From NCBI RefSeq assembly GCF_024181725.1, contig NZ_CP028908.1, positions 2,108,001-2,172,000 on the forward strand: a stretch of DNA of 64,000 nt. The letters run 5' to 3'. Positions 43,889 through 53,013 of the stretch are shown here, one piece after another. The notes beneath the pieces were generated by a model, which was not told where the DNA came from, did no database searches, and was given only the letters and a program-made list of their open reading frames with translations. The position numbers and the translations under genes were made by a program. This stretch comes from Bradyrhizobium sp. WD16. Its GTDB lineage: Bacteria > Pseudomonadota > Alphaproteobacteria > Rhizobiales > Xanthobacteraceae. How positions within the stretch are numbered: position 1 is the first letter of the stretch; each line of letters opens with the position of its first letter.

Positions 43889-45217
43889 ATGCCGATTGGC
43901 GAGTTTGGCGGCGCACCTGAGTTTGTGGCCGAGGACAGTTCCGCGCTCACGACGCCGATGTACTGGATGTATGAGCTGGGCCAGGCCTCGCTCAATCCGG
44001 CGCGCGCCATGTTCGACGCCACCAAGTTGATGTTTTCTCACCCGCTCAACCCATGGACACACACCCAGGTCGGCAAGTCGGTCGCCGCCGCCTGTCAGGT
44101 GTTCGAGCGAACGACGCGCCGTTACGGCAAGCCGGAATGGCGCATCGAAGACACCGAAGTGAACGGCGTGCGCACCCCGGTGGAGGTCCGTACGGTCTGG
44201 GAGAAGCCGTTCTGCCGCCTGCTGCATTTCGAGCGCCAGTTCGACCGGCCGCTGCGGCTGGTACAGCCGCGGGTGCTGATCGTCGCCCCGATGTCGGGCC
44301 ATTACGCCACTCTTCTGCGTGGCACGGTGGAAGGATTCCTGCCCGGTCACGACGTCTACATCACCGATTGGGCCGATGCCCGCATGGTGCCCCTGTCGGC
44401 CGGCCGCTTCGACCTCGATGACTATGTGGATTACGTCATCGAGATGCTCCATGCGCTCGGCGGCAACGTCCACGTCGTCGCGGTCTGTCAGCCATCGGTG
44501 CCGGTCCTTATGGCCGCCTCGGTGATGGAGGCGCGTCAGGATCCTATGGTGCCGCTGTCGATGACGCTCATGGGTGGCCCCATCGACACCCGCAGCAATC
44601 CGACGGCCGTCAACAAACTCGCCGAGCAGCGCGGTATCGAATGGTTCCGCAACCACGTCATCACCAAGGTGCCGCTGCCGCACCCCGGTGTCATGCGCGA
44701 CGTCTATCCGGGATTCCTGCAGCTGAATGGCTTCATCAGCATGAATCTCGATCGTCATGTCGATGCCCACAAGAACCTGTTCGCCAATCTGGTGAAGGGC
44801 GACGGCGATCTCGTCGACAAGCATGTGGAATTTTATGACGAATATCTCGCCGTCATGGATCTCACTGCCGAGTTCTACCTGCAGACCGTCGATCAGGTGT
44901 TCGTGCGCCATCTGCTGCCTAAGGGCGAGATGCGCCATCACGGCCGCCTCGTCGAGCCGGCGAAGATCGAGCGCATCGCGCTGATGACCGTGGAGGGCGA
45001 GAAGGACGATATCTCCGGTCTCGGTCAGACCGAAGCGACCCACCGCCTTTGCAGTTCAATTCCCATGGATCGGCGCGTGCATTACGTCCAGAAGGGCGTC
45101 GGCCATTATGGCGTGTTCAATGGTTCGCGCTTCCGCTCGGAAATCCTGCCACGAATTTCGGATTTCATGGTGTCGTCGGCCCAGCAGCGGCCGGCGAGCA
45201 TAGACGCCGCTGAGTAG
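43889..45217 (+). CDS. phaZ: intracellular polyhydroxyalkanoate depolymerase
   Basis: A 442-residue cytosolic or granule-bound hydrolase that mobilises stored PHB. The start of the fold is TTPMYWMYELGQASLNPARA. The nucleophile is a cysteine, C200, in HVVAVCQPSVPVLMAASVME, as in the Ralstonia intracellular PhaZ, instead of a lipase-box serine. The catalytic Asp and His lie in TVEGEKDDISGLGQTEATHR and VGHYGVFNGSRFRSEI. The start ATG at 43889 has GAGGG six bases upstream; in-frame ATGs at 43874 and 43823 are alternatives. Confidence 0.93.
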   Translation: MPIGEFGGAPEFVAEDSSALTTPMYWMYELGQASLNPARAMFDATKLMFSHPLNPWTHTQVGKSVAAACQVFERTTRRYGKPEWRIEDTEVNGVRTPVEVRTVWEKPFCRLLHFERQFDRPLRLVQPRVLIVAPMSGHYATLLRGTVEGFLPGHDVYITDWADARMVPLSAGRFDLDDYVDYVIEMLHALGGNVHVVAVCQPSVPVLMAASVMEARQDPMVPLSMTLMGGPIDTRSNPTAVNKLAEQRGIEWFRNHVITKVPLPHPGVMRDVYPGFLQLNGFISMNLDRHVDAHKNLFANLVKGDGDLVDKHVEFYDEYLAVMDLTAEFYLQTVDQVFVRHLLPKGEMRHHGRLVEPAKIERIALMTVEGEKDDISGLGQTEATHRLCSSIPMDRRVHYVQKGVGHYGVFNGSRFRSEILPRISDFMVSSAQQRPASIDAAE

Positions 45218-45534
45218 GATAGTACCGAAAATGTAATTCGGACTGCTTTTAGTCCGGATCAGGACCGTTTCGCTCGCGTCATGTAAATCATTGATAAGGA
45301 AAGATGATTTTCGTTAACTCATCGGGCGATGGGGTGAATATGAGATCATTCCATCAGCCGGCGCTTGCTTACATGGTCTGAATCTAAAATGCCGTTCCGA
45401 GCCCCATCATTTGGGAGCCAAATCGGCCGACAATTCTATATCTTGGGCAAATGATTTGTTTTTCCGCCGCCAAATTCCCTTGGCCAAGGATGTGGCAGAC
45501 TCAGGGTCAATCGCCTGACCCTGGACCTCTCGAC
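45218..45534. other. intergenic stretch, no gene recognised
   Basis: These 317 bp are distinctly AT-richer than their surroundings (for example 45228-45310 and 45440-45480). No open frame with protein features was seen. They probably contain the phaZ 3' end signals and the promoter of the metallopeptidase gene. A short imperfect dyad GGGTCAATCGCCTGACCC (45505-45522) could be an operator or hairpin. Confidence 0.45.
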
Positions 45535-46290
45535 ATGGCCTTCCGCGCACTCCTCTATCGCCGCCCAGCCGAGCCGAAGACCATTTTGGTGCATGTCGGC
45601 TCGGCGATCTACCCTGTTCGCCTGCGCCGCCATCGTCGAGCGCGGCGCTACACCTTGCGCATTCATCCGGTCGACCGGGAAGCGATCCTCACGATGCCGC
45701 CACGTGGCACCGTCGCTGATGCCAAGGACTTCGCCCATCGTCACGGGGCCTGGATCGCGGCGCGCCTCGGCGGCCTCGCCAAGGCAGTGCCCTTCGCCCC
45801 GGGCATGACCATACCGCTGCGCGGCGCTCCCCATCGCATTGTTCATCGTGCTGGCGAGCGCGGCACGGTATGGACGGAAGTGAGGGACTCGGGCGAGAGG
45901 ATTCTCTGTGCCGCCGGCGACGTCGCCCATGTCGACCGCCGTATCCGCGATTTTCTGAAGCGCGAAGCGCGCCGCGATATCGCCAAGGCCGCCCATGACT
46001 ATGCCGAGAAGCTCGGCGTCAAAATCAAGCGCCTCAGCATCCGCGATCAGTCGAGCCGCTGGGGCTCCTGCACTTCGGCCGGGGTGCTGTCCTTCTCCTG
46101 GCGACTGATCCTCGGGCCTGGTCATGTCCTGGACTATCTCGCGGCTCATGAAGTGGCCCATCTCGTCGAGATGAACCATTCTCCCCGTTTCTGGCGCGTC
46201 GTCGGGCGGATCTGCCCGCACATGGAGCGGTCCAAGAGCTGGCTCGATAATCACGGTAACGACCTGCACCGCTACGGGGTGAAAAAGTAG
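45535..46290 (+). CDS. YgjP-like M48-type metallopeptidase
   Basis: A 251-residue cytosolic protein of the YgjP/DUF45 (WLM-like) family. The zinc motif is YLAAHEVAHLVEMNHSPRFW (H205, E206, H209). The preceding signature QSSRWGSCTSAGVLSFSWRL is diagnostic. The N-terminal half is a beta-rich Arg/His segment. The start is the ATG at 45535 (MAFRALLYRR); the in-frame ATG at 45451 would add 28 non-conserved residues. Substrate unknown. Confidence 0.92.
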   Translation: MAFRALLYRRPAEPKTILVHVGSAIYPVRLRRHRRARRYTLRIHPVDREAILTMPPRGTVADAKDFAHRHGAWIAARLGGLAKAVPFAPGMTIPLRGAPHRIVHRAGERGTVWTEVRDSGERILCAAGDVAHVDRRIRDFLKREARRDIAKAAHDYAEKLGVKIKRLSIRDQSSRWGSCTSAGVLSFSWRLILGPGHVLDYLAAHEVAHLVEMNHSPRFWRVVGRICPHMERSKSWLDNHGNDLHRYGVKK

Positions 46291-46446
46291 GCCGCCCGCA
46301 TCCTTCGCTCCCGAGGCCATGATCAGCCCGGCCTGCATCGGGGCCCCGAGCCTGCTGCTGCTTGCCACCCCTGGACGTCAGCGTTTTAAAGTTGACGACA
46401 GCGCCGGCGTCAGAAGATGTCGGACCGGTTACTCTCGCCCGTTGTG

Positions 46447-48666
46447 TCAACGCCCACCGAACAATCGGTCGACCAGCCAGCCGTCGAGGCCGGAATCCGC
46501 TTCGGGCCTGACTGCAGCCCGGGTGACCGGAGCTCGTGGCGCGCCCGCTGGGGCCGCCGGTGTCGCTCCATTCCCCATGGACACGGCCGCGCGCGGCTCG
46601 GCCGGCGCACCTTGATTTCCCCCCAACACCTGGCTGACGCCGTTGGCGACGCCGGCGAACAGCCCGCGATCGGAGGCCGGAAGCGCGGCCACCGGAACAT
46701 TCTGATGCGCCGCGCGCATGAAGCGGGTCCAGACTTCCACCGGCAAGCCACCGCCTGTCGCCTTGCGTGTCGGGGAATTGTCGTCATTGCCGAGCCAGAC
46801 GCCGGTGACCAGATTGGCGGTGTAACCGATGAACCAGGCGTCGCGGAAATCCTGGCTGGTGCCGGTCTTGCCGGCGGCCTGCCAGCCGGGGATCTCGGCT
46901 TTGCGCGCCGTGCCGCTGAGCAGGGTCTCCTGCATCATGGCGTTCATCTGCGCCACATTGCGCGGATCAATCACCTGGTTCGGCGGGTCGGGGTTGCGTA
47001 CGTAGAGCAGCTTGTTGCCCTCGGTGGTGCGGATCTTCGCGATCACGTGGGGAGCAACGCCGCGGCCGCCGTTGGCGAAAGGGGCATAGGCGCCGACCAG
47101 CTCCAGCAGCGTCACCTCAGACGTGCCGAGCGCGATCGAGGGATTGGGGTCGAGCTTGGAGGCGACGCCGAGACGGTGAGCGGTGCGCACGACGTTCTTG
47201 GGTCCGACCTCGAGGCCGAGCCGCACCGAGACCGTATTGAGCGACATGGCCAGTGCCTGGGTCAGGGTGACGGAGCCGAAATACTGGTGGGTGTAATTCT
47301 CCGGTTTCCAGCCCTTGAGATCGAGCGGCGCGTCCTGACGCACGGTCTCGGGCGTCAGACCCTGCTCCATGGCGGTGAGGTAGACGAAAGGCTTGAACGC
47401 CGAGCCGGGCTGGCGCTTGGCGGTGACTGCGCGATTGAACTGGCTTTCGCTGTAATTGCGGCCGCCGATCAGTGCCCGCACCGCACCGTCCGGCGTCATC
47501 GCCACCAGCGCGCCCTGGGAGACGTTGAATTTGACGCTCTTGGCGGCGAGCTCGTCGATCACCGCGGCTTCCGCGATGGACTGCAGTCGGGGATCGATCG
47601 TGGTTTCGACCGTGACGTCCTGGTCGATCTGCCCGATCAGATCGTCGAGTTCCTCGCCGATCCAGTCGGCGACGTAGTTGACGGTGCCGGCGCCGACCGG
47701 TTTCACCGCATATTCGGGATGGCCGAGATTGGCCTTGGCCTGGGCCTCGGTGATGAAGCCGGCATCGGCCATGGCGGAGAGTACGGTCTGGGCGCGCCGC
47801 TCGGCGCCGTCGGGATTGCGGTTGGGCGCAAGGCGCGACGGCGATTTGACGAGGCCGGCGAGCATGGCCGCCTCGGCGATGGTGACATTGCGCGCCGACT
47901 TGCCGAAATAGCGCTGCGCCGCCGCCTCAACGCCATAGGCGCCAGAGCCGAAATAGACGCGATTGAGATAGAGTTCGAGGATCTGGGCCTTGGAGTATTT
48001 GCGCTCCAGCCAGATCGCGAGCTCGGCTTCCTGCAGCTTGCGCTGCATCGTGCGTTCCTGGGTCAGGAACAGATTCTTGGCGAGCTGCTGGGTCAGGGTC
48101 GAACCGCCCTGAGAGACGCCGCGATGAAGCAGGTTGGTGACGGCCGCACGGGCGATGCCCATGGGGTCGATACCGAAATGCGAATAGAAGCGGCGATCCT
48201 CGATGGCGATGAACGCCTTCGGCAGGAATGGCGGCAGCTCCTTCAGCGCCACATTGGTGCCGGCCATCTCGCCGCGGCTGGCGAGCACGCTGCCGTCGAG
48301 GCCCGTGATCTGGATGGTCGGTGGGCGCTTCGGGATTTCCAGCGACTGGATCGGCGGCAGGTGAGCGCCGACATAGACGACGAGCCCGACTACCGCGATG
48401 ATGCCCCACAAGCCGAGCACTGCGCCCCAGTAGACCAGCCGGCCAAGCCGCGGCCACGACGGGCGTGAACGTGAAGCATTCCCGCGCTTGCGCGGTTTGC
48501 GCTCCCGCGGCGCATCCTGGTCGGACGATGCGCGGCGGCGCCTTGGCTTGTCGTCCTCCGATGTCGGCACGCGATCGTCGGCGCCGAGCCGCAGGTCGCC
48601 GAGCGAGGAGCTCGGGCCGAACCTTGGCTCGCGGCGTACGCCGCCTTTTCGCCGTGCTGATTCCAT
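46447..48666 (-). CDS. penicillin-binding protein 1A (class A)
   Basis: Bifunctional peptidoglycan synthase of about 739 residues. A basic cytoplasmic tail (1-75) is followed by one transmembrane helix (about 78-100). The GT51 domain has EDRRFYSHFGIDP (E156) and QGGSTLTQQLAKNLFLTQER. The transpeptidase has SAFK (S422, K425), SLN (475-477) and KTGTS (K600). The C-terminus is an Ala/Pro-rich linker ending near LDGWLVDRLFGGR. The start at 48666 (MESARRKGG) follows GGAGAGG; an ATG at 48687 is the alternative. It stands alone. Confidence 0.95.
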   Translation of the reverse strand: MESARRKGGVRREPRFGPSSSLGDLRLGADDRVPTSEDDKPRRRRASSDQDAPRERKPRKRGNASRSRPSWPRLGRLVYWGAVLGLWGIIAVVGLVVYVGAHLPPIQSLEIPKRPPTIQITGLDGSVLASRGEMAGTNVALKELPPFLPKAFIAIEDRRFYSHFGIDPMGIARAAVTNLLHRGVSQGGSTLTQQLAKNLFLTQERTMQRKLQEAELAIWLERKYSKAQILELYLNRVYFGSGAYGVEAAAQRYFGKSARNVTIAEAAMLAGLVKSPSRLAPNRNPDGAERRAQTVLSAMADAGFITEAQAKANLGHPEYAVKPVGAGTVNYVADWIGEELDDLIGQIDQDVTVETTIDPRLQSIAEAAVIDELAAKSVKFNVSQGALVAMTPDGAVRALIGGRNYSESQFNRAVTAKRQPGSAFKPFVYLTAMEQGLTPETVRQDAPLDLKGWKPENYTHQYFGSVTLTQALAMSLNTVSVRLGLEVGPKNVVRTAHRLGVASKLDPNPSIALGTSEVTLLELVGAYAPFANGGRGVAPHVIAKIRTTEGNKLLYVRNPDPPNQVIDPRNVAQMNAMMQETLLSGTARKAEIPGWQAAGKTGTSQDFRDAWFIGYTANLVTGVWLGNDDNSPTRKATGGGLPVEVWTRFMRAAHQNVPVAALPASDRGLFAGVANGVSQVLGGNQGAPAEPRAAVSMGNGATPAAPAGAPRAPVTRAAVRPEADSGLDGWLVDRLFGGR

Positions 48667-48842
48667 CAACCCCGCCTCTCCGAGCATGACCGTCGCGGAG
48701 AACCGAAACCCGGCTGTTCCGGCGCATGCCCGCCCGCCGCATGCTAGCGACGCGCGGTTTAAAGCGGGGTTAAGCAGAAGTTAATGGCTGTTTACGGGCG
48801 CGGCGCCGGCGGCAGGCTGCAGCTCTTCACAACTGCGCGCGC

Positions 48843-49205
48843 TCAGGAAAACCACAGCGCCGCGAGCGCCAGCAGCGCCGGAACCGCCTGCACCAGGATG
48901 ATCTTCGGCTTTACCGAGTAGCCGCCATAGAGCCCCGCGAGGAGAATGCAGATCAGGAAGAACGCCTTGATCTGGAAACCGGTTGTCGCCTCTGGATGGA
49001 GCAGGCCCCAGATCAGGCCGGCAGCAAGAAAACCGTTGTAGAGACCCTGATTGGCGGCCAGCACCTTTCCCGCCTCGGCCTGCTCCTTGGTCTGTCCAAA
49101 GGCACGCAGCCCGGCAGGCTTGGTCCAGAGAAACATCTCCAGCACAAGGATGTAGACGTGCTCCAGCGCGACCAGCGCGACGAGAACTACGGCGATCACA
49201 ACCAT
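48843..49205 (-). CDS. DUF1304 family membrane protein
   Basis: A 120-residue integral membrane protein with four hydrophobic segments. Family phrases are ALVALEHVYILVLEMFLWTK and GKVLAANQGLYNGFLAAGLI. Function unknown. Start ATG at 49205. Just upstream (49240) lies a palindromic module A in inverted orientation. Confidence 0.92.
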   Translation of the reverse strand: MVVIAVVLVALVALEHVYILVLEMFLWTKPAGLRAFGQTKEQAEAGKVLAANQGLYNGFLAAGLIWGLLHPEATTGFQIKAFFLICILLAGLYGGYSVKPKIILVQAVPALLALAALWFS

Positions 49206-49239
49206 AAATCAGTCCCCCCCGTTCGATCCGGCGCCCAGA

Positions 49240-49314
49240 CTAGTGTGGCGTCTCGCAATTGCCTATCCCTTGCGGCAGGCTCCTTAGGCAATTGCGAGAC
49301 CTAAGCCGGACTAG
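49240..49314. repeat. inverted palindromic module A, with a start of another module attached
   Basis: CTAGTGTGGCGTCTCGCAAT at the left and GGCAATTGCGAGAC...CTAG at the right; the asymmetric bulge is on the right arm (CTAAG), so this is A in reverse orientation. The pair next to the loop is mismatched (GCCTAT against TTAGGC). Directly after it, TTAGTGTCCCTT (49317-49328) resembles the left end of a D module with nothing behind it. It lies 100 bp after the glnD stop. Confidence 0.85.
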
Positions 49315-49413
49315 CTTAGTGTCCCTTGCGTCTGCGACTGACGGTCGGACGCGAATGCCCGGCACAGGGCCAAGCATGATAGTCGATGATTGGGCTGCTT
49401 GTCCGCCCTGAAA

Positions 49414-52203
49414 TCAAGCTGCCGGCTGAGCGGCCTCGCCGTTGGCGAGCAGATGCACCAGTGCACGCTTGATCGCGGCCTGGCGGGTCGGCGCAGTGAT
49501 CTGGGCGCCGAGCAGGTCGGTCACGTAAAACACGTCGCGGGCACGCTCGCCGAAGGTCGCCACGTGGGCCGAGGCGATATTGAGGTTGAGCTTCGAAATG
49601 GCCGTGGTGAGTTGATAGAGCAGGCCAGGCCGGTCGAGGCCCGAAACCTCGACCACCGTGTAGCGGTCCGACCACTGATTGTTGAGGGTCACTTCCGGCT
49701 CGACGGTGAAGGCGCGGTGCTTCGGCTTGGCAGCCGCGCGCTTCGCCACCACCTCGGGTAGCCGCAGCTTGCCTTCCAACACCTGCTCGATCATCTCGCC
49801 GATCCGCGTGGCGCGACGCGCTTCGTCCTCGTCGCGATCGTATTCGCGGGAAATGGCGATGGTGTCGAGGGCCAGCCCGTCAGTGGTGGTATAGATCTGG
49901 GCATCGACGATATTGGCTCCGGCCGACGCGCAGGCGCCGGCAATCACCGACAACAGCCAGGGGTGGTCGGGCGCCAGGATCGTGAGCTCGGTGACGCCTC
50001 GCGCCTCGTCGAAACCGACATTGACCGCGAGCTTGTGGCCGGCCTGTTCGCTCGTCCGCACGAAGCGGGCGTGACGGATCTTGTGCGCCAGATCGACCTT
50101 GAGCCAGTAGGCGGGATAATGCCGCGCCACATAAGCGGAGACTTCGGCCTCCGGCCATTCGGTGAATTGTGAGCGGAATTCCGCCTGGGCTGCAGCGATG
50201 CGCTGAGCACGGTTGACCTCGGAAAAGCCGCCGGTCAGCACCGGTTCGGTTTCATAATAAAGGGTGCGTAGCAGCTGCGCTTTCCAGCCGTTCCACACCC
50301 CGGGTCCGACGCCGCGGATGTCGGCCGTGGTCAGGATGGTGAGCAGCTTGAGCTGCTCCAACGTCTGCACCACTGCGGCGAAATTCTCGATGGTCTTGCG
50401 GTCCGAGAGGTCGCGCGATTGCGCCACCGTCGACATCGTCAGATGCTCGTCGATCAGCCAGGCCACCAGTTCGGTGTCGGCGGGGCTGAGGCCGAACCGC
50501 GGACAGAGCCGTCGCGCCACCTTGGCGCCGCCCACCGAATGGTCCTCCGGGCGGCCCTTGGCGATGTCGTGGAGGAACACCGCCACGTAGATCACGACGC
50601 GATGCTCCGGCCTGATCTTGCGTATCAGGGCGCTGGACAGGACGAATTCGTCATTGCCGCCGCGCTCGATCTCCTGGAGGATGCCGATGCAGCGGATCAG
50701 ATGCTCGTCGACCGTGTAGTGATGATACATGTTGAACTGCATCATCGATACGATCTTGCCGAAGGCGCGGATGAAGTGACCGAGCACGCCGGTCTCGTTC
50801 ATTCTTCGCAGCACGATCTCGGCATCGTTCGAGGTCAGGATCTCGAGAAACAGCTTGTTGGCTTCGGGGTTCTCCCGCAGCTTCTCGTTGATCAGCGGTA
50901 GCGAACGCGTCGCCGTTCGCATGGCGTCGGGATGAAAGGCGAGGTTGTTCTTCTGCGCCAGATGGAAGATGCGGATCAGATTGATCGGGGCGCGCTTGAA
51001 GACGTCGGGTGAGGCGAGATTGATTCGGTTATTGTCGACGATGAAATCCGGATTGTCGCGCAGCCGGTGCCGCCCGGCGCCGGGCCGCAGCCGCGCGATC
51101 ACCCGGCTCAGCACCGGTGCAGGCTTCGCCTGCTGGTCCTCCAGTTTGGCACAGAGGATGGCGGTGAGGTTGCCGACCTCTTTGGCGACGAGGAAGTAGT
51201 GCTTCATGAAGCGCTCGACATCCTGCATCCCCGGATGAGAGGTGTAGCCGAGGCGCTGCGCGATCTCGCGCTGCATGTCGAAGGACAGCCGCTCCTCCGC
51301 ACGTCCGGTGAAAAAATGAATGTTGCAGCGGACAGACCACAGGAAATCTTCGCAGCGCCTGAAGGTCCGGTATTCATGGGCGTCGAACACGCCGCGCTTC
51401 ACCAGTTCCTCTGCGTCGCGCACCTGGTAGACGTATTTCGCCATCCAGAACAGAGTATGCAGGTCGCGTAGGCCGCCCTTGCCGTCCTTGACGTTGGGCT
51501 CGACCAGGTAGCGGGACTGGCCGGCGCGGCGATGGCGCTCTTCGCGTTCAGCGAGCTTGGCGGCGACAAATTCCGCCGCGGTGCCCTGCACGATATTCTT
51601 GTCGAAGCGCAGCACCAGTTCGTCGTAGAGCGCCCGGTCGCCGGTCAGGAAGCGTGTCTCGAGCAGCGCGGTGCGAATGGTCATGTCGGCGCGCGCCTGA
51701 CGGATGCTCTCGTCGATGGACCGCGTGGCATGACCGACCTTCAGCCCCATGTCCCAAAGGCAATAGAGGATGGCCTCGGCCACCTGTTCGCCCCAGGCGG
51801 TCTGCTTGTAAGGCAGCAGGAACAATAGATCGATGTCGGATTGTGGCGCCATCAAGCCGCGGCCATAGCCGCCGGTGGCGACGACGGACATCCGTTCGGC
51901 CTCCGATGGCGTTTCGGAGCGGTAGAGGTAACGCGTCGCCGCATTGAAGAGGAGACGGATCACGGCGTCCTGGATATCGCAAAGCTGCTCGGCGCAGCGC
52001 CGGCCGTGACGGTCCTTGAGAAGCTGCGCCTGCACTGTCTCGCGCGCCTGCGCCGTCTCGATCTTCAGGAGCTGGGCGAGGGCAGCGCGGAACGCATCCT
52101 CCCGGCCGGCATGGGTCTTGGCGAGGTCTGCGATGGCACCCTCGATCCGCGCCGTGTCGAAGGCGGGCGGCGGGGCAGGTTCGGCGATCACGGCGCTGTC
52201 CAT
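49414..52203 (-). CDS. glnD: bifunctional PII uridylyltransferase / uridylyl-removing enzyme
   Basis: Nitrogen sensor that adds and removes UMP on PII proteins according to glutamine. It has 929 residues in four domains. The nucleotidyltransferase is GGYGRGLMAPQSDIDLLFLL (G111-G112, D123, D125). The HD domain is AVFLHDIAKGRPEDHSVGGA (H545-D546). Two ACT domains follow (about 735-805 and 845-920, the second starting VVEVSGLDRPGLLYQLTTAI). Start ATG at 52203 (MDSAVIAEP); the frame to 52572 is not conserved. mutS lies upstream beyond osmC, as commonly seen. Confidence 0.97.
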   Translation of the reverse strand: MDSAVIAEPAPPPAFDTARIEGAIADLAKTHAGREDAFRAALAQLLKIETAQARETVQAQLLKDRHGRRCAEQLCDIQDAVIRLLFNAATRYLYRSETPSEAERMSVVATGGYGRGLMAPQSDIDLLFLLPYKQTAWGEQVAEAILYCLWDMGLKVGHATRSIDESIRQARADMTIRTALLETRFLTGDRALYDELVLRFDKNIVQGTAAEFVAAKLAEREERHRRAGQSRYLVEPNVKDGKGGLRDLHTLFWMAKYVYQVRDAEELVKRGVFDAHEYRTFRRCEDFLWSVRCNIHFFTGRAEERLSFDMQREIAQRLGYTSHPGMQDVERFMKHYFLVAKEVGNLTAILCAKLEDQQAKPAPVLSRVIARLRPGAGRHRLRDNPDFIVDNNRINLASPDVFKRAPINLIRIFHLAQKNNLAFHPDAMRTATRSLPLINEKLRENPEANKLFLEILTSNDAEIVLRRMNETGVLGHFIRAFGKIVSMMQFNMYHHYTVDEHLIRCIGILQEIERGGNDEFVLSSALIRKIRPEHRVVIYVAVFLHDIAKGRPEDHSVGGAKVARRLCPRFGLSPADTELVAWLIDEHLTMSTVAQSRDLSDRKTIENFAAVVQTLEQLKLLTILTTADIRGVGPGVWNGWKAQLLRTLYYETEPVLTGGFSEVNRAQRIAAAQAEFRSQFTEWPEAEVSAYVARHYPAYWLKVDLAHKIRHARFVRTSEQAGHKLAVNVGFDEARGVTELTILAPDHPWLLSVIAGACASAGANIVDAQIYTTTDGLALDTIAISREYDRDEDEARRATRIGEMIEQVLEGKLRLPEVVAKRAAAKPKHRAFTVEPEVTLNNQWSDRYTVVEVSGLDRPGLLYQLTTAISKLNLNIASAHVATFGERARDVFYVTDLLGAQITAPTRQAAIKRALVHLLANGEAAQPAA

Positions 52204-52407
52204 GACATCGGGATATCGGACGGAGCTCTCGCTGTCACGCGTTTCGCGGCCGGGCACCGGGCCCCGGGCGGGCGCCTTCACGGCCGGGTGATCCTCGCCC
52301 CGCCGGTGCCGGGCGGCGGCTACACCGACCGCGGCGGCGGTGCTACAACCCCCTCCTGGGGCGGCCCGCCGGCCTGCCCGCAGCGATCGAAACAACAGGA
52401 GACCGGG

Positions 52408-52917
52408 ATGGATGCCGCCGAGTTGCGCGCCCTGCAGGCGCCGTTCAAGGAGCGCTATCGGGCCGATCCGCAGAGCGCGCGGATCACGTTGCGGGCCAGC
52501 GGCAGCCTCGATGAGGACGGCATCGCCTGCCGCCTCGAGACCGGGCGGGCGATGGCGGCGGCGGGATTGCATCCCGGCGCCGGCGGCTCCGGGCTGGAGC
52601 TGTGTTCCGGCGACATGCTGCTGGAAGCCCTGGTCGCTTGCGCGGGCGTGACCCTCAAATCGGTTGCGACAGCCATCGAACTACCGTTGCGCTCCGGCGA
52701 GGTCAGCGCCGAAGGCGATCTCGATTTCCGCGGGACGCTCGGTGTCGACAAGGAGGCGCCGGTCGGCTTCGCCGAGATCCGGCTGCATTTTGCGGTCGAC
52801 ACCGATGCGCCGCAGGAGAAGCTCGACCAGTTGCTCAAGCTCACCGAGCGCTTCTGCGTCGTCTATCAGACCGTCCGCCACGGCGCGAAGACGATCGTGA
52901 CGATGGAGCGGGGGTGA
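52408..52917 (+). CDS. OsmC family peroxiredoxin-like protein
   Basis: A 169-residue OsmC/Ohr-fold protein, probably cytosolic, reducing organic hydroperoxides with two cysteines. These are C78 in LLEALVACAGVTLKSVATAI and C150 in LTERFCVVYQTVRHG. The second motif is less canonical than in Ohr (VCPYS/VCP), so activity is inferred from the fold only. Start ATG at 52408, with CAGGAGA upstream. It is inserted on the plus strand between mutS and glnD. Confidence 0.87.
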   Translation: MDAAELRALQAPFKERYRADPQSARITLRASGSLDEDGIACRLETGRAMAAAGLHPGAGGSGLELCSGDMLLEALVACAGVTLKSVATAIELPLRSGEVSAEGDLDFRGTLGVDKEAPVGFAEIRLHFAVDTDAPQEKLDQLLKLTERFCVVYQTVRHGAKTIVTMERG

Positions 52918-53013
52918 AACGCTAATTGGCTCAATTCGTCATAGCGGGGCTCGACCAGCACAAGCCCGGGCGTGACGAAAAAGGAGATGCCGAGAGTAAC
53001 GGCCTCTCCAGCT

